Part shown: piece after piece, positions 7,531 to 15,505 of the stretch
Numbering within the stretch: the first letter of the stretch is position 1
How the letters are laid out: each line of letters begins with the position of its first letter
Translations under genes and position numbers: made by a program
Assembly (NCBI GenBank): GCA_038226175.1
Contig: JBBRQP010000017.1
Span: 1 to 42,744, forward strand
Origin: JBBRQP01 sp038226175
GTDB taxonomy: Bacteria > Cyanobacteriota > Cyanobacteriia > Gloeobacterales > Anthocerotibacteraceae
Length of the DNA: 42,744 nucleotides
Direction of reading: 5' to 3'
The notes under the pieces: model-generated
What the model was told of the DNA's origin: nothing
Databases searched by the model: none
What the model saw: the letters and a program-made list of their open reading frames with translations, nothing else

Positions 7531-9738
7531 GTGACCAACATCATGACCGTCGCCACCACCTCTACGTTCTGGGAAGGAATTCAATATTTTGCTACAGCAG
7601 ACGCTGCATTTACCCGTTATGGCAGCAGCCCTGTGATCGCTGAAGGACAGACGGCGATTAGTGACCCCTTAGACCCGGCGACGATTTATCAGACGATGTT
7701 GGCAGCCGATGCCCTGCGTTATCTAACTTTGCAAGTGACCGCCAGTAAAGCCTCTGGGCATCCGGGCGGTTTCGCGAGTTCTGTCGAAGCCTACGCTAGC
7801 TTAGTCATGCTCGGGCACAAAAATGTTCTCACCGAAGTCGGACACCATGCACCGGGCTTCTACAGCGCAATGTTTTTGGATCGCTCTCTTGAGGCGATGG
7901 GCATCTATACCGTGGCTCAATTGCGAGAACGTTTCCGCGAACAACATGGCTTACTTGGGCATTTATCGGGATTCATTCCGGGAATTCTTGCCCCAGCTGG
8001 CCCTTTAGGACAAGGCCAACATTTTGCGATGGCAGCGGCTTTGTTACACACTGATACATTATTTCCCTTTACCCTAGGCGATGGTGGTTTGGGTGAGCCA
8101 TATATTATGAGCAGCATCGGGCATTTTCATACAGCCTTTCCTCGCGCCACCAACTTTTTGCCTGTCTTAGTCTGGAACGGCTATAGCCAAGAACATCACA
8201 GTATGGTCTCAACTTGGGATAACGAACGGATGATCCGCTACTGGCATGGTAACGGCTTTGATGAGGTCTTTTTAGTTGATGCCAAAGAGTATGACGACCA
8301 AAATCAAGAGAGTCCCTATGTAGATAGCACTCTATTTAGCTTAGAACAGCGGCTAGCCTTTACCCGTGCTGTACTCATCACCACTGATCAAGCAGCAAAA
8401 GCAGCTTTGGGGGGTAAGTTATCGGTATTTATCCTCAAACAGCTTAAAGGTGCAGGCGTTCATGCCAAGGGCGCAAAATCCCATAATCTCTATGCCCATC
8501 ACACCCTAGAGCATGCCGATATTATCGCGGCACTAACCAACCGCGCCTTGCCTCCAGAAGCCTGGGATCTTGTTACTACCAATCTCACCCGCGCTGGCGG
8601 TGGCTCAGCATCCCAGACAGCCGTTACCGAATCTGTACTACCGCTAGCGGATTTGGGTACATTGCCACTTCAGGAATATGCCCTTGCCGATAAACAGGTG
8701 GCTACCACGGCTATGGGACGCTTAGTGGGCTACGTAGGTCAACAAGACCCTCATTTTTTGGTCACCAATGCTGATGGCAACGAAGCCTCTGGCATTGCCA
8801 ATATTAACCAAGCCCTCAAAATCATTCATCCGACGGCTGACATGCTCTATAACCAAGGACCCCAAGGACAGGTCTACGAACCTCTGAGTGAAGATGCCTG
8901 CGCGGGTCTCGCCGTAGGCTTGGCGTTGATGGGAGCGCGGACGCTTTGGTGCTCTTACGAATCCTTTGCGATCAATGGTTTACCGATTTGGCAAACCGTC
9001 ACCCAAGCGATGGCCGAATTACGTCGTGCGACCCCCTCGACAATTACCCTGTTTACTGCTGGCGCGCTCGAACAAGGCCGTAACGGCTGGACGCACCAAC
9101 GCCCGGAAATTGAGAATTATTTTGCCGCGATGATGCGTAATGGCAATATTTTTCCGGTTTTCCCGCCCGATGCCAATACGATCCAAGTCGCTTACGATTG
9201 GGCTTTGACCACCAAAAATAAAGGCATTGTCATTACGGCAAGCAAATCACCCCTGCCGATTCGCCTGACGCTTGCCCAAGCTCGGCTAGGTCTTAAGACA
9301 GGAGCGATTGCCCTCCATAACAGCGCGGGTAGCCAAAAAATTGTGTTTGCGGTGATCGGCGATATGACCCTTTTGCCCGTGGAGGCGGCTGCCCAACAGT
9401 TAGAAGCCCAGGGCTACGGCGTGCGGATTGTTACGGTGATCAATCCTCGGCGGTTGTATCGCCCTCAAGATGTGGCTTGGTCTACCTGTTCTCAGCCTGA
9501 TGGGGAGTTTATGGCGGATGCTGCGTTTGAAGCCTTATTTGGCGGTGATGTTTTGATTGGGGTAACGGGCGGGACTAGTGGTATGCTTGAGCCGATTTTG
9601 TTACGCACGACAGCACCCAAACGTGAAACTTTTGCCTGGAAACGTGGTGAGACCACCGCCACCGCTGGCGCATTGATGGCCTTTAATAATCTAAGTGCTG
9701 AAGCTCTGACCCAACGTGCGTTAGAGCTACTGAGTTAG
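7531..9738 (+). CDS. thiamine-diphosphate enzyme, transketolase/phosphoketolase-like
   Basis: A 735-residue enzyme of the ThDP-dependent transketolase superfamily. The N-terminal part has transketolase-like SKASGHPGGFASS, APAGPLGQGQHFAMAAALL and the ThDP/Mg motif starting GDGG at residues 183-186 with the partner Asn at 216. The middle (YESFAINGLPIWQ, NGWTHQRPEIENY, VFPPDANTIQVAY) is more like phosphoketolase. A GTG start at 7531, 13 nt after GATGAGGG, is preferred; ATG 7543 is an alternative. It probably cleaves or transfers a ketose phosphate two-carbon unit in central carbon metabolism, but whether it is a transketolase, a phosphoketolase or something else cannot be settled by reading. It stands alone, with no operon partners. 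Confidence 0.75.
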   Translation: MTNIMTVATTSTFWEGIQYFATADAAFTRYGSSPVIAEGQTAISDPLDPATIYQTMLAADALRYLTLQVTASKASGHPGGFASSVEAYASLVMLGHKNVLTEVGHHAPGFYSAMFLDRSLEAMGIYTVAQLRERFREQHGLLGHLSGFIPGILAPAGPLGQGQHFAMAAALLHTDTLFPFTLGDGGLGEPYIMSSIGHFHTAFPRATNFLPVLVWNGYSQEHHSMVSTWDNERMIRYWHGNGFDEVFLVDAKEYDDQNQESPYVDSTLFSLEQRLAFTRAVLITTDQAAKAALGGKLSVFILKQLKGAGVHAKGAKSHNLYAHHTLEHADIIAALTNRALPPEAWDLVTTNLTRAGGGSASQTAVTESVLPLADLGTLPLQEYALADKQVATTAMGRLVGYVGQQDPHFLVTNADGNEASGIANINQALKIIHPTADMLYNQGPQGQVYEPLSEDACAGLAVGLALMGARTLWCSYESFAINGLPIWQTVTQAMAELRRATPSTITLFTAGALEQGRNGWTHQRPEIENYFAAMMRNGNIFPVFPPDANTIQVAYDWALTTKNKGIVITASKSPLPIRLTLAQARLGLKTGAIALHNSAGSQKIVFAVIGDMTLLPVEAAAQQLEAQGYGVRIVTVINPRRLYRPQDVAWSTCSQPDGEFMADAAFEALFGGDVLIGVTGGTSGMLEPILLRTTAPKRETFAWKRGETTATAGALMAFNNLSAEALTQRALELLS

Positions 9739-9752
9739 TACACAAGTCACAA

Positions 9753-10193
9753 CTAACGAGACCGACGCTGACGATTTTTTTGGCGCATTTTTTCGATAGT
9801 TGAGGGTTTAAGCATCCGCTGCTTTTGCGGTGTTGGCGGCATGCCTACGGGTGCGATGACTTGGTATTCACGTTCTTGCTCTAGCTGGGGCAATTCATTA
9901 AAATCTACCCAGTGGATACAGTCTACCGGGCAACAATCAATCGCTTCTTGAACTAACTCTTGATGATCACGATTTTGGTTAATGACCCGTGAGCGTCCAT
10001 AATCTTCTTCGAGATGAAATGTTTCACGGGCGATGTAGGCACACAGACCGCAACCAATACAGGTCACTTCATCAACATAGATACCTTTTTGGCGCAGACC
10101 GCCGCCCAGTTCCGGCTCTAGCCCCGAACGCGCCTCAGCAGCCCGCAGTAGACCCCCGAGTTCTGGCTCCAGCCCAGTACGGGCGGGTTCCAT
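9753..10193 (-). CDS. 4Fe-4S ferredoxin with duplicated N-terminal motif
   Basis: A 146-residue cyanobacterial ferredoxin of the type found with Ycf35. Cluster ligands appear as C45-x2-C48-x2-C51 and C88-P followed by C92, sufficient for one 4Fe-4S cluster with an extra cysteine (C87). Ahead of the fold, the segment RTGLEPELGG (5-14) is repeated as RSGLEPELGG (22-31). The C-terminal tail is rich in Lys, Arg and Gln (KMRQKNRQRRSR). It is the last gene of the DUF2997-ycf35-ferredoxin cluster and begins at the base after the ycf35 stop. Its redox partner is not known from the sequence. It ends 14 nt from the convergent ThDP enzyme gene. Confidence 0.9.
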   Translation of the reverse strand: MEPARTGLEPELGGLLRAAEARSGLEPELGGGLRQKGIYVDEVTCIGCGLCAYIARETFHLEEDYGRSRVINQNRDHQELVQEAIDCCPVDCIHWVDFNELPQLEQEREYQVIAPVGMPPTPQKQRMLKPSTIEKMRQKNRQRRSR

Positions 10194-10580
10194 TTACGAA
10201 CTCCAGCGCTGCATTACCAAACGAACCGTCCCATCTTGACCCGCTTCTTGGGTCGTCAGCTGAAAGCCTTGGTGTTCGCACTCAGTCACGACGGTGTTGT
10301 AAGCGTAACGTTGCTGAATTTTTTTGAGAAAATTATCTACCGTCCAAGGCTGTTGCCAGTAGTGCAAATCCGCGACTAATTCATAGGACTGTCCATTCCA
10401 AGCAAACCCAATATCATGCTGATTTCCTTGTCTGAGTACAATCTGAGCTGAGCGCGATTGCCCTTGATAACCGCGCACCATGACGTTGCCGGTCTCATAA
10501 GCCAGATTGAGGTCGCTCAAGGTTTTGGTTAGATAGGTAAAATCACGAAGTTGGGTTTTTAGCTGGGTAAAATGTGACAT
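10194..10580 (-). CDS. ycf35: Ycf35 (DUF1257) protein
   Basis: This 128-residue protein begins MSHFTQLKTQLRDFTYL, the near-invariant start of the Ycf35/DUF1257 family of cyanobacteria and red-algal plastids. The rest has LVADLHYWQQPWTVDNFLKK and the late segment RLVMQRW. The family function is not established; its strict association with a DUF2997 protein and a 4Fe-4S ferredoxin suggests a redox or assembly role. It is preceded by AGGAGCC before the ATG region (reverse strand of 10583-10590) and is followed without a gap by the ferredoxin gene. Confidence 0.93.
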   Translation of the reverse strand: MSHFTQLKTQLRDFTYLTKTLSDLNLAYETGNVMVRGYQGQSRSAQIVLRQGNQHDIGFAWNGQSYELVADLHYWQQPWTVDNFLKKIQQRYAYNTVVTECEHQGFQLTTQEAGQDGTVRLVMQRWSS

Positions 10581-10611
10581 CAGAGGCTCCTGCGATTAAA
10601 AAAAATTGTTT

Positions 10612-10806
10612 CTACGACCATTGCCCTACCTGCTGAGTGGCTAAGACTTTTTGGTAATAGTCTGGGGTTGTTTCGGTGTGATCAACAGCACCTAGCTTCT
10701 GCTCTATGGCTTTGGTCACAGCCGTGCAGTCCGAACCATGAACTCCTAACACACGTTCTTCAACGCGCCCGTCAGCATGGAGAATGAATTCGATCTCTTG
10801 CATCAT
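10612..10806 (-). CDS. DUF2997 small protein
   Basis: A 64-residue protein of the DUF2997 family, seen as QEIEFILHADGRVEERVLGV followed by C-x-A-V-T-K-A-I-E and a C-terminal DYYQKVL. It is the usual first gene of the ycf35 cluster. The first Met at 10806 and second Met at 10803 are equally possible starts. The function is unknown; no metal-binding set or membrane segment is visible, although one conserved Cys is present near residue 27. Confidence 0.88.
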   Translation of the reverse strand: MMQEIEFILHADGRVEERVLGVHGSDCTAVTKAIEQKLGAVDHTETTPDYYQKVLATQQVGQWS

Positions 10807-10898
10807 AGGAAAAAACCGGACGTGGATAATGACCTTACCAGCCAGTTTGCCTCAAAAAAATAGTAGCGTCAACAGCCTTAAGATATTGCAATCAATCT

Positions 10899-10940
10899 TT
10901 AAAAAAGCCCATCCATATTTACAAACGTTTTGCGGGGCTT
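10899..10940 (-). terminator. intrinsic terminator after ispE
   Basis: Reading the minus strand, AAGCCC (10940-10935) pairs with GGGCTT (10910-10905) and is followed by a T-run (GGGCTTTTTT). The loop is 24 nt, longer than usual. It lies about 10 nt after the ispE stop. Confidence 0.55.
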
Positions 10941-10950
10941 ATAAAACAGA

Positions 10951-11835
10951 TCAAACGTCATTAAGCGTTAGCCCCCGATCGTGGGTATGCGTCACAAAAA
11001 CCGAGTACACCTGGGGATCAATAGCACGGGCGAGGTGTTGGGCATGTCCTTGATCCTCGGCAAGGGCAAAAACTGTTGATCCAGAACCAGACATCAAAAC
11101 AGCCGTTGCTCCTGCTTCGTTAAGTAACACTTTGAGTCTTTCGAGGCGCGGATGCGCTGGTAAAACGACCCGTTCTAGATCGTTATAGAGCAACGTCCCC
11201 AGAGGCTGACTGAGGGGGTCGGCTAAATACGATAACAACCCACTCAAATCTGGTGCAGCCGCCTCAGCTAAGGTTTGTGTACGAAAACTTTTGTAAGCCC
11301 AGGCCGTTGATATTTGCAAATCTCGGGGCTTGACTAGGAGCAAGGCTAAAGGAGGTGGACTTTTGAGAGCCGCGAGCTGCTCGCCTCGCCCATACCCCAG
11401 AGCGGTACCGCCTTGCATACAAAATGGCACATCAGAACCCAACTGTGCGCCTAACTCGGTAAGCTCAGCCTGAGATAAGCCTAAGTGCCACAGCTGATTT
11501 AAGCCCACCAAAACGGCGGCGCCATTGCCTGACCCCCCAGCGAGACCAGCGGCGACTGGAATATTTTTGTGAATAGCAATCCGAACGCCTTGACGACTGC
11601 CCGTATGGGTTTGGAGTAAATGCGCGGCTTTGTAAGCGATATTACGTTGGTCACAGGGTACCAAAGGCTGGGTACAGGTGATGGTAATGCCCTCAGCCAT
11701 CGTCAAGGTGACTTCATCGGCAAGTCCCACACTTTGAAACACCGTCACAATATTGGTATAGCCATCAGAGCGCGTGCCCACGAGTTTTAGGTAGAGATTG
11801 ATCTTGGCATGAGAGGCTAGTCTGAGCGCCTTCAT
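10951..11835 (-). CDS. ispE: 4-diphosphocytidyl-2-C-methyl-D-erythritol kinase IspE
   Basis: IspE phosphorylates CDP-methylerythritol in the MEP pathway, which supplies isoprenoids for carotenoids, phytol and quinones. The 294-residue protein is a GHMP kinase: the N-terminal substrate segment is AKINLYLKLVGTRSDGY (residues 10-26), the ATP-binding glycine loop is PVAAGLAGGSGNGAAVL near 93-109, and the third motif is SGSGSTVFAL. All catalytic landmarks appear intact. Its ATG overlaps the lysC stop as ATGA, implying translational coupling with aspartokinase; the shared transcript probably ends at the hairpin near 10900-10940. Confidence 0.95.
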   Translation of the reverse strand: MKALRLASHAKINLYLKLVGTRSDGYTNIVTVFQSVGLADEVTLTMAEGITITCTQPLVPCDQRNIAYKAAHLLQTHTGSRQGVRIAIHKNIPVAAGLAGGSGNGAAVLVGLNQLWHLGLSQAELTELGAQLGSDVPFCMQGGTALGYGRGEQLAALKSPPPLALLLVKPRDLQISTAWAYKSFRTQTLAEAAAPDLSGLLSYLADPLSQPLGTLLYNDLERVVLPAHPRLERLKVLLNEAGATAVLMSGSGSTVFALAEDQGHAQHLARAIDPQVYSVFVTHTHDRGLTLNDV

Positions 11836-13607
11836 ACGGGTAAAAAGAGAGGTTCAGAGGTTGTTTGCAGTTCAAAGGCACTGTGTACAGAGCTAAGCGC
11901 TAATTCGGCGTACTCTTCAGAGACAATACAACTGACTTTGATGTCCGAGGTTGAGATCATCTGAATATTAATATTTTGTTCGGCTAAGGCTCCAAAAAAT
12001 TTACCCGCGATGCCTGGTGTACCCACCATACCTTCGCCCACAGCACTTACTTTAACTACTTGGTCTTCGGTGGTAACGCCTTGACAGCCGAGTTGTGCCG
12101 CGACTTGGCGCAATACGGTTTGGGCATGATGAAGCTGACTTCGTGGTACTGTCAGCGCAATATCTTGCTCGGTACCAGGACGCTGTGACTGGATGATCAT
12201 ATCAACGGTGACACCACTGGCGGCTAGTTGTCCCAGGAGCTTAGCCGCCATACCCGGACGATCAGGAATGCCCTCGACAGCGAGACGGGCTTTATCACGG
12301 TCGAGAGCCACCCCACGTACCGCCGTGATACTCACACTCGTCTGGGGTGCAGGGTCTACAGGCGGCAATCCAAAAGCTTCTTGTAAGGCCAGACGGACTT
12401 CGGTCGTTTGACGGCGCTCGATCACACAACTGAGCTTGATCTCAGAGGTCGCAATCATTTGAATATTGACCCCCAATTGCGCTAGGGTCGCAAACATCCG
12501 TGCTGCAACCCCAGCGCGTGAACAGACTCCTACACCCACCAAACTAACTTTGGTAATCTCAGGGTCAATAATGACTTTTTCGCAGCCTAGACGCGCCGCT
12601 ATACTCTCAGCGATACTCTGCGCTACTGCAACAACTGAACTTGGCACCGTAAAGGCAATATCATTGCTACTGCCACTATGAACCGATTGAATCACCAGAT
12701 CTACATCAACATCCTGTTCGGCTAGGGCTTGAAATAATTTGTAGGCAATACCCGGTTGATCCGGAACCCGCAGCAAAGCAATTTTGGCTTGGGTTGTGTC
12801 AATCTCAACCCGTTCCACGGGACGGGCCACTTCCATATTTTCGAGAGAGCGGGGTAACGCTAAGGGCGCACAGATGACCCGCGTACCCGGAAAATCATGC
12901 CAATTGGAACGCACAATTAGGGGAATCCCATAATTTTTGGCAATCTCTACGGCGCGCGGGTGCAAAACTTGAGCCCCCACACTGGCAAGTTCAAGCATCT
13001 CTTCGCTAGTAATCTCAGTAAGCAAGCTAGCCGAAGGAACCAAACGCGGATCAGTAGTGTAAACACCTGCCACATCGGTATAGATTTCACAGCGTATGGC
13101 TCCGAGCGCCGCCGCGAGCGCCACAGCTGTCGTATCAGACCCCCCTCGCCCCAAAGTTGTGATCTCCAAAGGCAAGTCTTCACGCACCCCCTGAAATCCC
13201 GCCACAATGACTACTTCTTGTTGCGCTAGATGATGGTGTAAACGCTCGGTGGCAATATTAAGAATCCGGGCTTGCCCATGCAAGGATTCGGTGACAATGC
13301 CTACTTGGGCTCCCGTCAGAGACACGGCTTTGATGCCCAGGCTCTGTAGGGCCATGGCCACTAAAGAAATACTGACCTGCTCGCCAGTCGAGAGTAAGAC
13401 ATCTAACTCGCGCTGGTCGGGTACATCAGTCAAACCATAGGCTAAGGCCAATAAGCGGTCGGTTTCATGCCCCATTGCCGAAACCACCACCACCACCCCA
13501 TGGCCTTGCTTGACCGTCGCTTGTACCCGATGGGCTACCTGCTGAATCCGTTCAAGGGAGCCAACGGAAGTGCCACCAAATTTTTGGACGATTAAAGTCA
13601 TAACCAA
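11832..13607 (-). CDS. lysC: aspartate kinase LysC with four ACT domains
   Basis: Aspartokinase phosphorylates aspartate in the first step of the lysine, threonine and methionine pathways. The kinase domain (about residues 1-260) starts IVQKFGGTSVGSLERIQ and contains TTLGRGGSDTTAVALAAALG and VLHPRAVEIAKNYGIPL. Four ACT modules follow, recognisable from VRVPDQPG-type starts near residues 285, 350, 450 and 530; this double-duplicated regulatory tail is typical of cyanobacteria and related lineages, giving 591 residues. The start is ATG 13607 or, two codons later, ATG 13601 (MTLIVQKFGG); the second is closer to family practice. Feedback inhibition through the ACT domains is expected from the family. 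The stop overlaps ispE. Confidence 0.95.
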   Translation of the reverse strand: MVMTLIVQKFGGTSVGSLERIQQVAHRVQATVKQGHGVVVVVSAMGHETDRLLALAYGLTDVPDQRELDVLLSTGEQVSISLVAMALQSLGIKAVSLTGAQVGIVTESLHGQARILNIATERLHHHLAQQEVVIVAGFQGVREDLPLEITTLGRGGSDTTAVALAAALGAIRCEIYTDVAGVYTTDPRLVPSASLLTEITSEEMLELASVGAQVLHPRAVEIAKNYGIPLIVRSNWHDFPGTRVICAPLALPRSLENMEVARPVERVEIDTTQAKIALLRVPDQPGIAYKLFQALAEQDVDVDLVIQSVHSGSSNDIAFTVPSSVVAVAQSIAESIAARLGCEKVIIDPEITKVSLVGVGVCSRAGVAARMFATLAQLGVNIQMIATSEIKLSCVIERRQTTEVRLALQEAFGLPPVDPAPQTSVSITAVRGVALDRDKARLAVEGIPDRPGMAAKLLGQLAASGVTVDMIIQSQRPGTEQDIALTVPRSQLHHAQTVLRQVAAQLGCQGVTTEDQVVKVSAVGEGMVGTPGIAGKFFGALAEQNINIQMISTSDIKVSCIVSEEYAELALSSVHSAFELQTTSEPLFLPV

Positions 13608-13757
13608 ATGTTAATTTATCCACTCCACATCTTCCCACACCTCGGCTGCTTGATTACGTTCAAAAATGGCATTGCTAGCAAATAGTTACCCCCTCAGTCT
13701 TCTTGATCCTCTTGCCAGAGCACAACTTCCTATGCGATGGTTCGATAGCAACAGGTC

Positions 13758-14279
13758 ATGAGGGCAAGCAAGATGCTGCGGGTTAAAATTATAATGAGAC
13801 TGGGCTTAATCGTAGGCTTAGGGCTACCCGCCCAAGCCGGACGTGTACTCGACAATATCAGCAATATTTCTTTTGTGCCCCCGCCCTATTTTCAGACTAC
13901 GCCAGTACCCAAGGCTAAATTAGTCCATTTCACACTCATACCACCGGACAAACATACGCGTATTACCACAGGAGCTTTGACAGACCGTAAGGTGACGATT
14001 GTCACGCCCATGAATCCAGTGGAACTTAAAACACTCTGTACTAAAGTCCAAACTTTGATCCCGCAGGGCTTGACCTTAACCCTCAGCAAGCGGTTTTTGA
14101 TTGATGGTAAAAATGGAGCAGAATGTCAATTTGGGCAACCATCTGGGCGTTTTATCCGCTGGATTGGGATTCCCGAAGCGGGTCAGCTGGTCTTTTTCTT
14201 TGCGGATTGGCCAAAATCACCGACGACCGAGCAGATTAATCTGTTTCGGCAATTTATTGGGAGTATCCAGATTTTTTGA
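13758..14279 (+). CDS. predicted secreted hypothetical protein
   Basis: A 173-residue protein with a probable signal peptide: basic start (MRASKMLRVKIIMR), hydrophobic core LGLIVGLGLP and an AQA cleavage motif near residue 27. The mature part is about 145 residues, with strands such as LVHFTLIPPDKHTRITTGAL and RFIRWIGIPEAGQLVFFFAD and two cysteines (TLCTKVQ, AECQFG) that could pair in the periplasm. I recognise no family. Alternative starts at ATG 13773 or 13794 would shorten the signal only. It lies alone between divergent lysC and ntcA, with no sign of operon partners. Confidence 0.6.
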   Translation: MRASKMLRVKIIMRLGLIVGLGLPAQAGRVLDNISNISFVPPPYFQTTPVPKAKLVHFTLIPPDKHTRITTGALTDRKVTIVTPMNPVELKTLCTKVQTLIPQGLTLTLSKRFLIDGKNGAECQFGQPSGRFIRWIGIPEAGQLVFFFADWPKSPTTEQINLFRQFIGSIQIF

Positions 14280-14380
14280 CCCTCCATCGGTGTTCTAGAC
14301 CCGCAAAAGCCCAAAATTGATGAGCCATTTGCCTTAATTTTTGTAACTTAGTGAACTTTTTTACCTAATAGAGCTATTTT

Positions 14381-14420
14381 GTATCTTACAATACAATTAA
14401 CGGTACCAATTAGGTTAAAT
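14381..14420 (+). promoter_or_regulatory. NtcA box and -10 region of ntcA (autoregulation)
   Basis: GTATCTTACAATAC at 14381-14394 is a perfect GTA-N8-TAC palindromic NtcA site, 57 bp before the ntcA start codon. TTAAAT at 14415-14420, after a 20-nt spacer, is the best -10 candidate; the canonical spacer is about 22 and TAN3T is not exactly met. A second, imperfect GTA-N8-AAC occurs at 14343-14356. Autoregulation of ntcA is known in cyanobacteria. Confidence 0.7.
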
Positions 14421-14450
14421 CTAAGTCATTCCGTGTCTTGAGAAAGCCCC

Positions 14451-15122
14451 TTGACTATCACGTTTGATCAGCCGCTTTCTGCTTTATTCCGTCAGCTAGA
14501 AAATGGCATTTTGCCTTCAACGACCGAACATTACGAGCGGGGTAAAACTGTATTTTTCCCCGGTGATCCCGCCGAGCGTGTCTATTTTTTGATGCGGGGA
14601 GCAGTCAAGCTCTCAAGAGTTTATGAACGTGGCGAAGAAATCACGGTTGCGCTGTTGCGAGAAAACAGTGTTTTCGGGGTACTTTCGTTGATTACGGGTC
14701 ATCGTTCTGACCGCTTCTATCATGCTGTAGCCTTTACCCCCGTGGATTTGGTTGCAGTTCCGATCGAACATATGGAACGAGCGGTGCGTACCGATGCAGA
14801 GTTATCGATTCTGTTATATCAAGGCTTGGCAGCGCGGGTCTTGCAGACAGAAATGATGATTGAAACTTTGGCCCATCGTGATATGGGTTCGCGTCTCGAA
14901 AGCTTCCTTTTGGTGTTGTGTCGTGACTTTGGTGTCCCGGGTAAAGATGGCATTACGATTGACTTGCGTCTCTCTCACCAAGCAATTGCTGAAGCTATTG
15001 GTTCAACGCGGGTTACCATTACGCGCTTGCTCGGCGATCTCAAAAAGAATGAATTGATTGCTATTCACAAGAAAAAAATTACTGTACGTGATCCCGTGCG
15101 TCTCGGTCAACGTTTTGCTTAA
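14451..15122 (+). CDS. ntcA: global nitrogen regulator NtcA
   Basis: NtcA is the CRP-family activator of nitrogen-assimilation genes, responding to 2-oxoglutarate. The 223-residue length and the near-invariant blocks are present: FFPGDPAERVYFL (38-50), GAVKLSRVYERGEEITVALL, LRENSVFGVLSLITG, FYHAVAFTPV, ILQTEMMIETLAHRDMGSRL for the dimer helix, and the recognition helix in LSHQAIAEAIGSTRVTITRL (about 179-198). Translation starts with TTG at 14451 and there is no good Shine-Dalgarno nearby, which may keep synthesis low. The promoter has a perfect NtcA box. The stop codon TAA shares the palindrome TTAA with the convergent gtrA-like gene, a 4-nt tail-to-tail overlap. Confidence 0.97.
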   Translation: MTITFDQPLSALFRQLENGILPSTTEHYERGKTVFFPGDPAERVYFLMRGAVKLSRVYERGEEITVALLRENSVFGVLSLITGHRSDRFYHAVAFTPVDLVAVPIEHMERAVRTDAELSILLYQGLAARVLQTEMMIETLAHRDMGSRLESFLLVLCRDFGVPGKDGITIDLRLSHQAIAEAIGSTRVTITRLLGDLKKNELIAIHKKKITVRDPVRLGQRFA

Positions 15123-15505
15123 GCTGAAGTCTCTTTGCGAAAGCTAAATAAACTGTGACCCAAAAAGCTCACGCCCACTACGATTGCAGCACTCAAAACC
15201 CGGGCAAGTACCGGGTTCCAATCCAAGCGACTGACCAAAATTTGCATACTACCGAGATTAAATAATACGCCGGGTAGAGCGACACAAGCAAAGACAAAAA
15301 ACTGCTTGATACTACTTTGCCAATGCACATCAAAGACGAATTTGCGGCTCAATAAAAAATTAGCCGTCATCCCGCCCAAACAACCCAAACTAAACGCCGC
15401 CACCCACCACAGCTGAAATACCACTGTCAGCAGGGAAAAAATACTAAAATCTACAATACTAGCCCCACCGCCCGTCAGCAGATATTTGAGGAAGCGCTCA
15501 CGCAT
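15119..15505 (-). CDS. GtrA-family small membrane protein
   Basis: A 128-residue four-helix membrane protein of the GtrA family. The N-terminus FLKYLLTGGGASIVDFSIF is characteristic, with further hydrophobic segments around residues 30-50, 66-85 and 100-118 and the conserved NFLLSRKFVF between helices 2 and 3. GtrA proteins are linked to moving lipid-linked sugars across membranes during cell-surface polysaccharide synthesis. The start overlaps the stop of the flavoprotein gene upstream as TAATG, so both are likely translated together. The direct partner and substrate are not visible. Confidence 0.88.
   Translation of the reverse strand: MRERFLKYLLTGGGASIVDFSIFSLLTVVFQLWWVAAFSLGCLGGMTANFLLSRKFVFDVHWQSSIKQFFVFACVALPGVLFNLGSMQILVSRLDWNPVLARVLSAAIVVGVSFLGHSLFSFRKETSA

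Noticed and set aside
13738..13760. Possible tRNA T-arm (GGTTCGAT)
   Set aside because: No acceptor stem, D-arm or anticodon arm can be folded around it.
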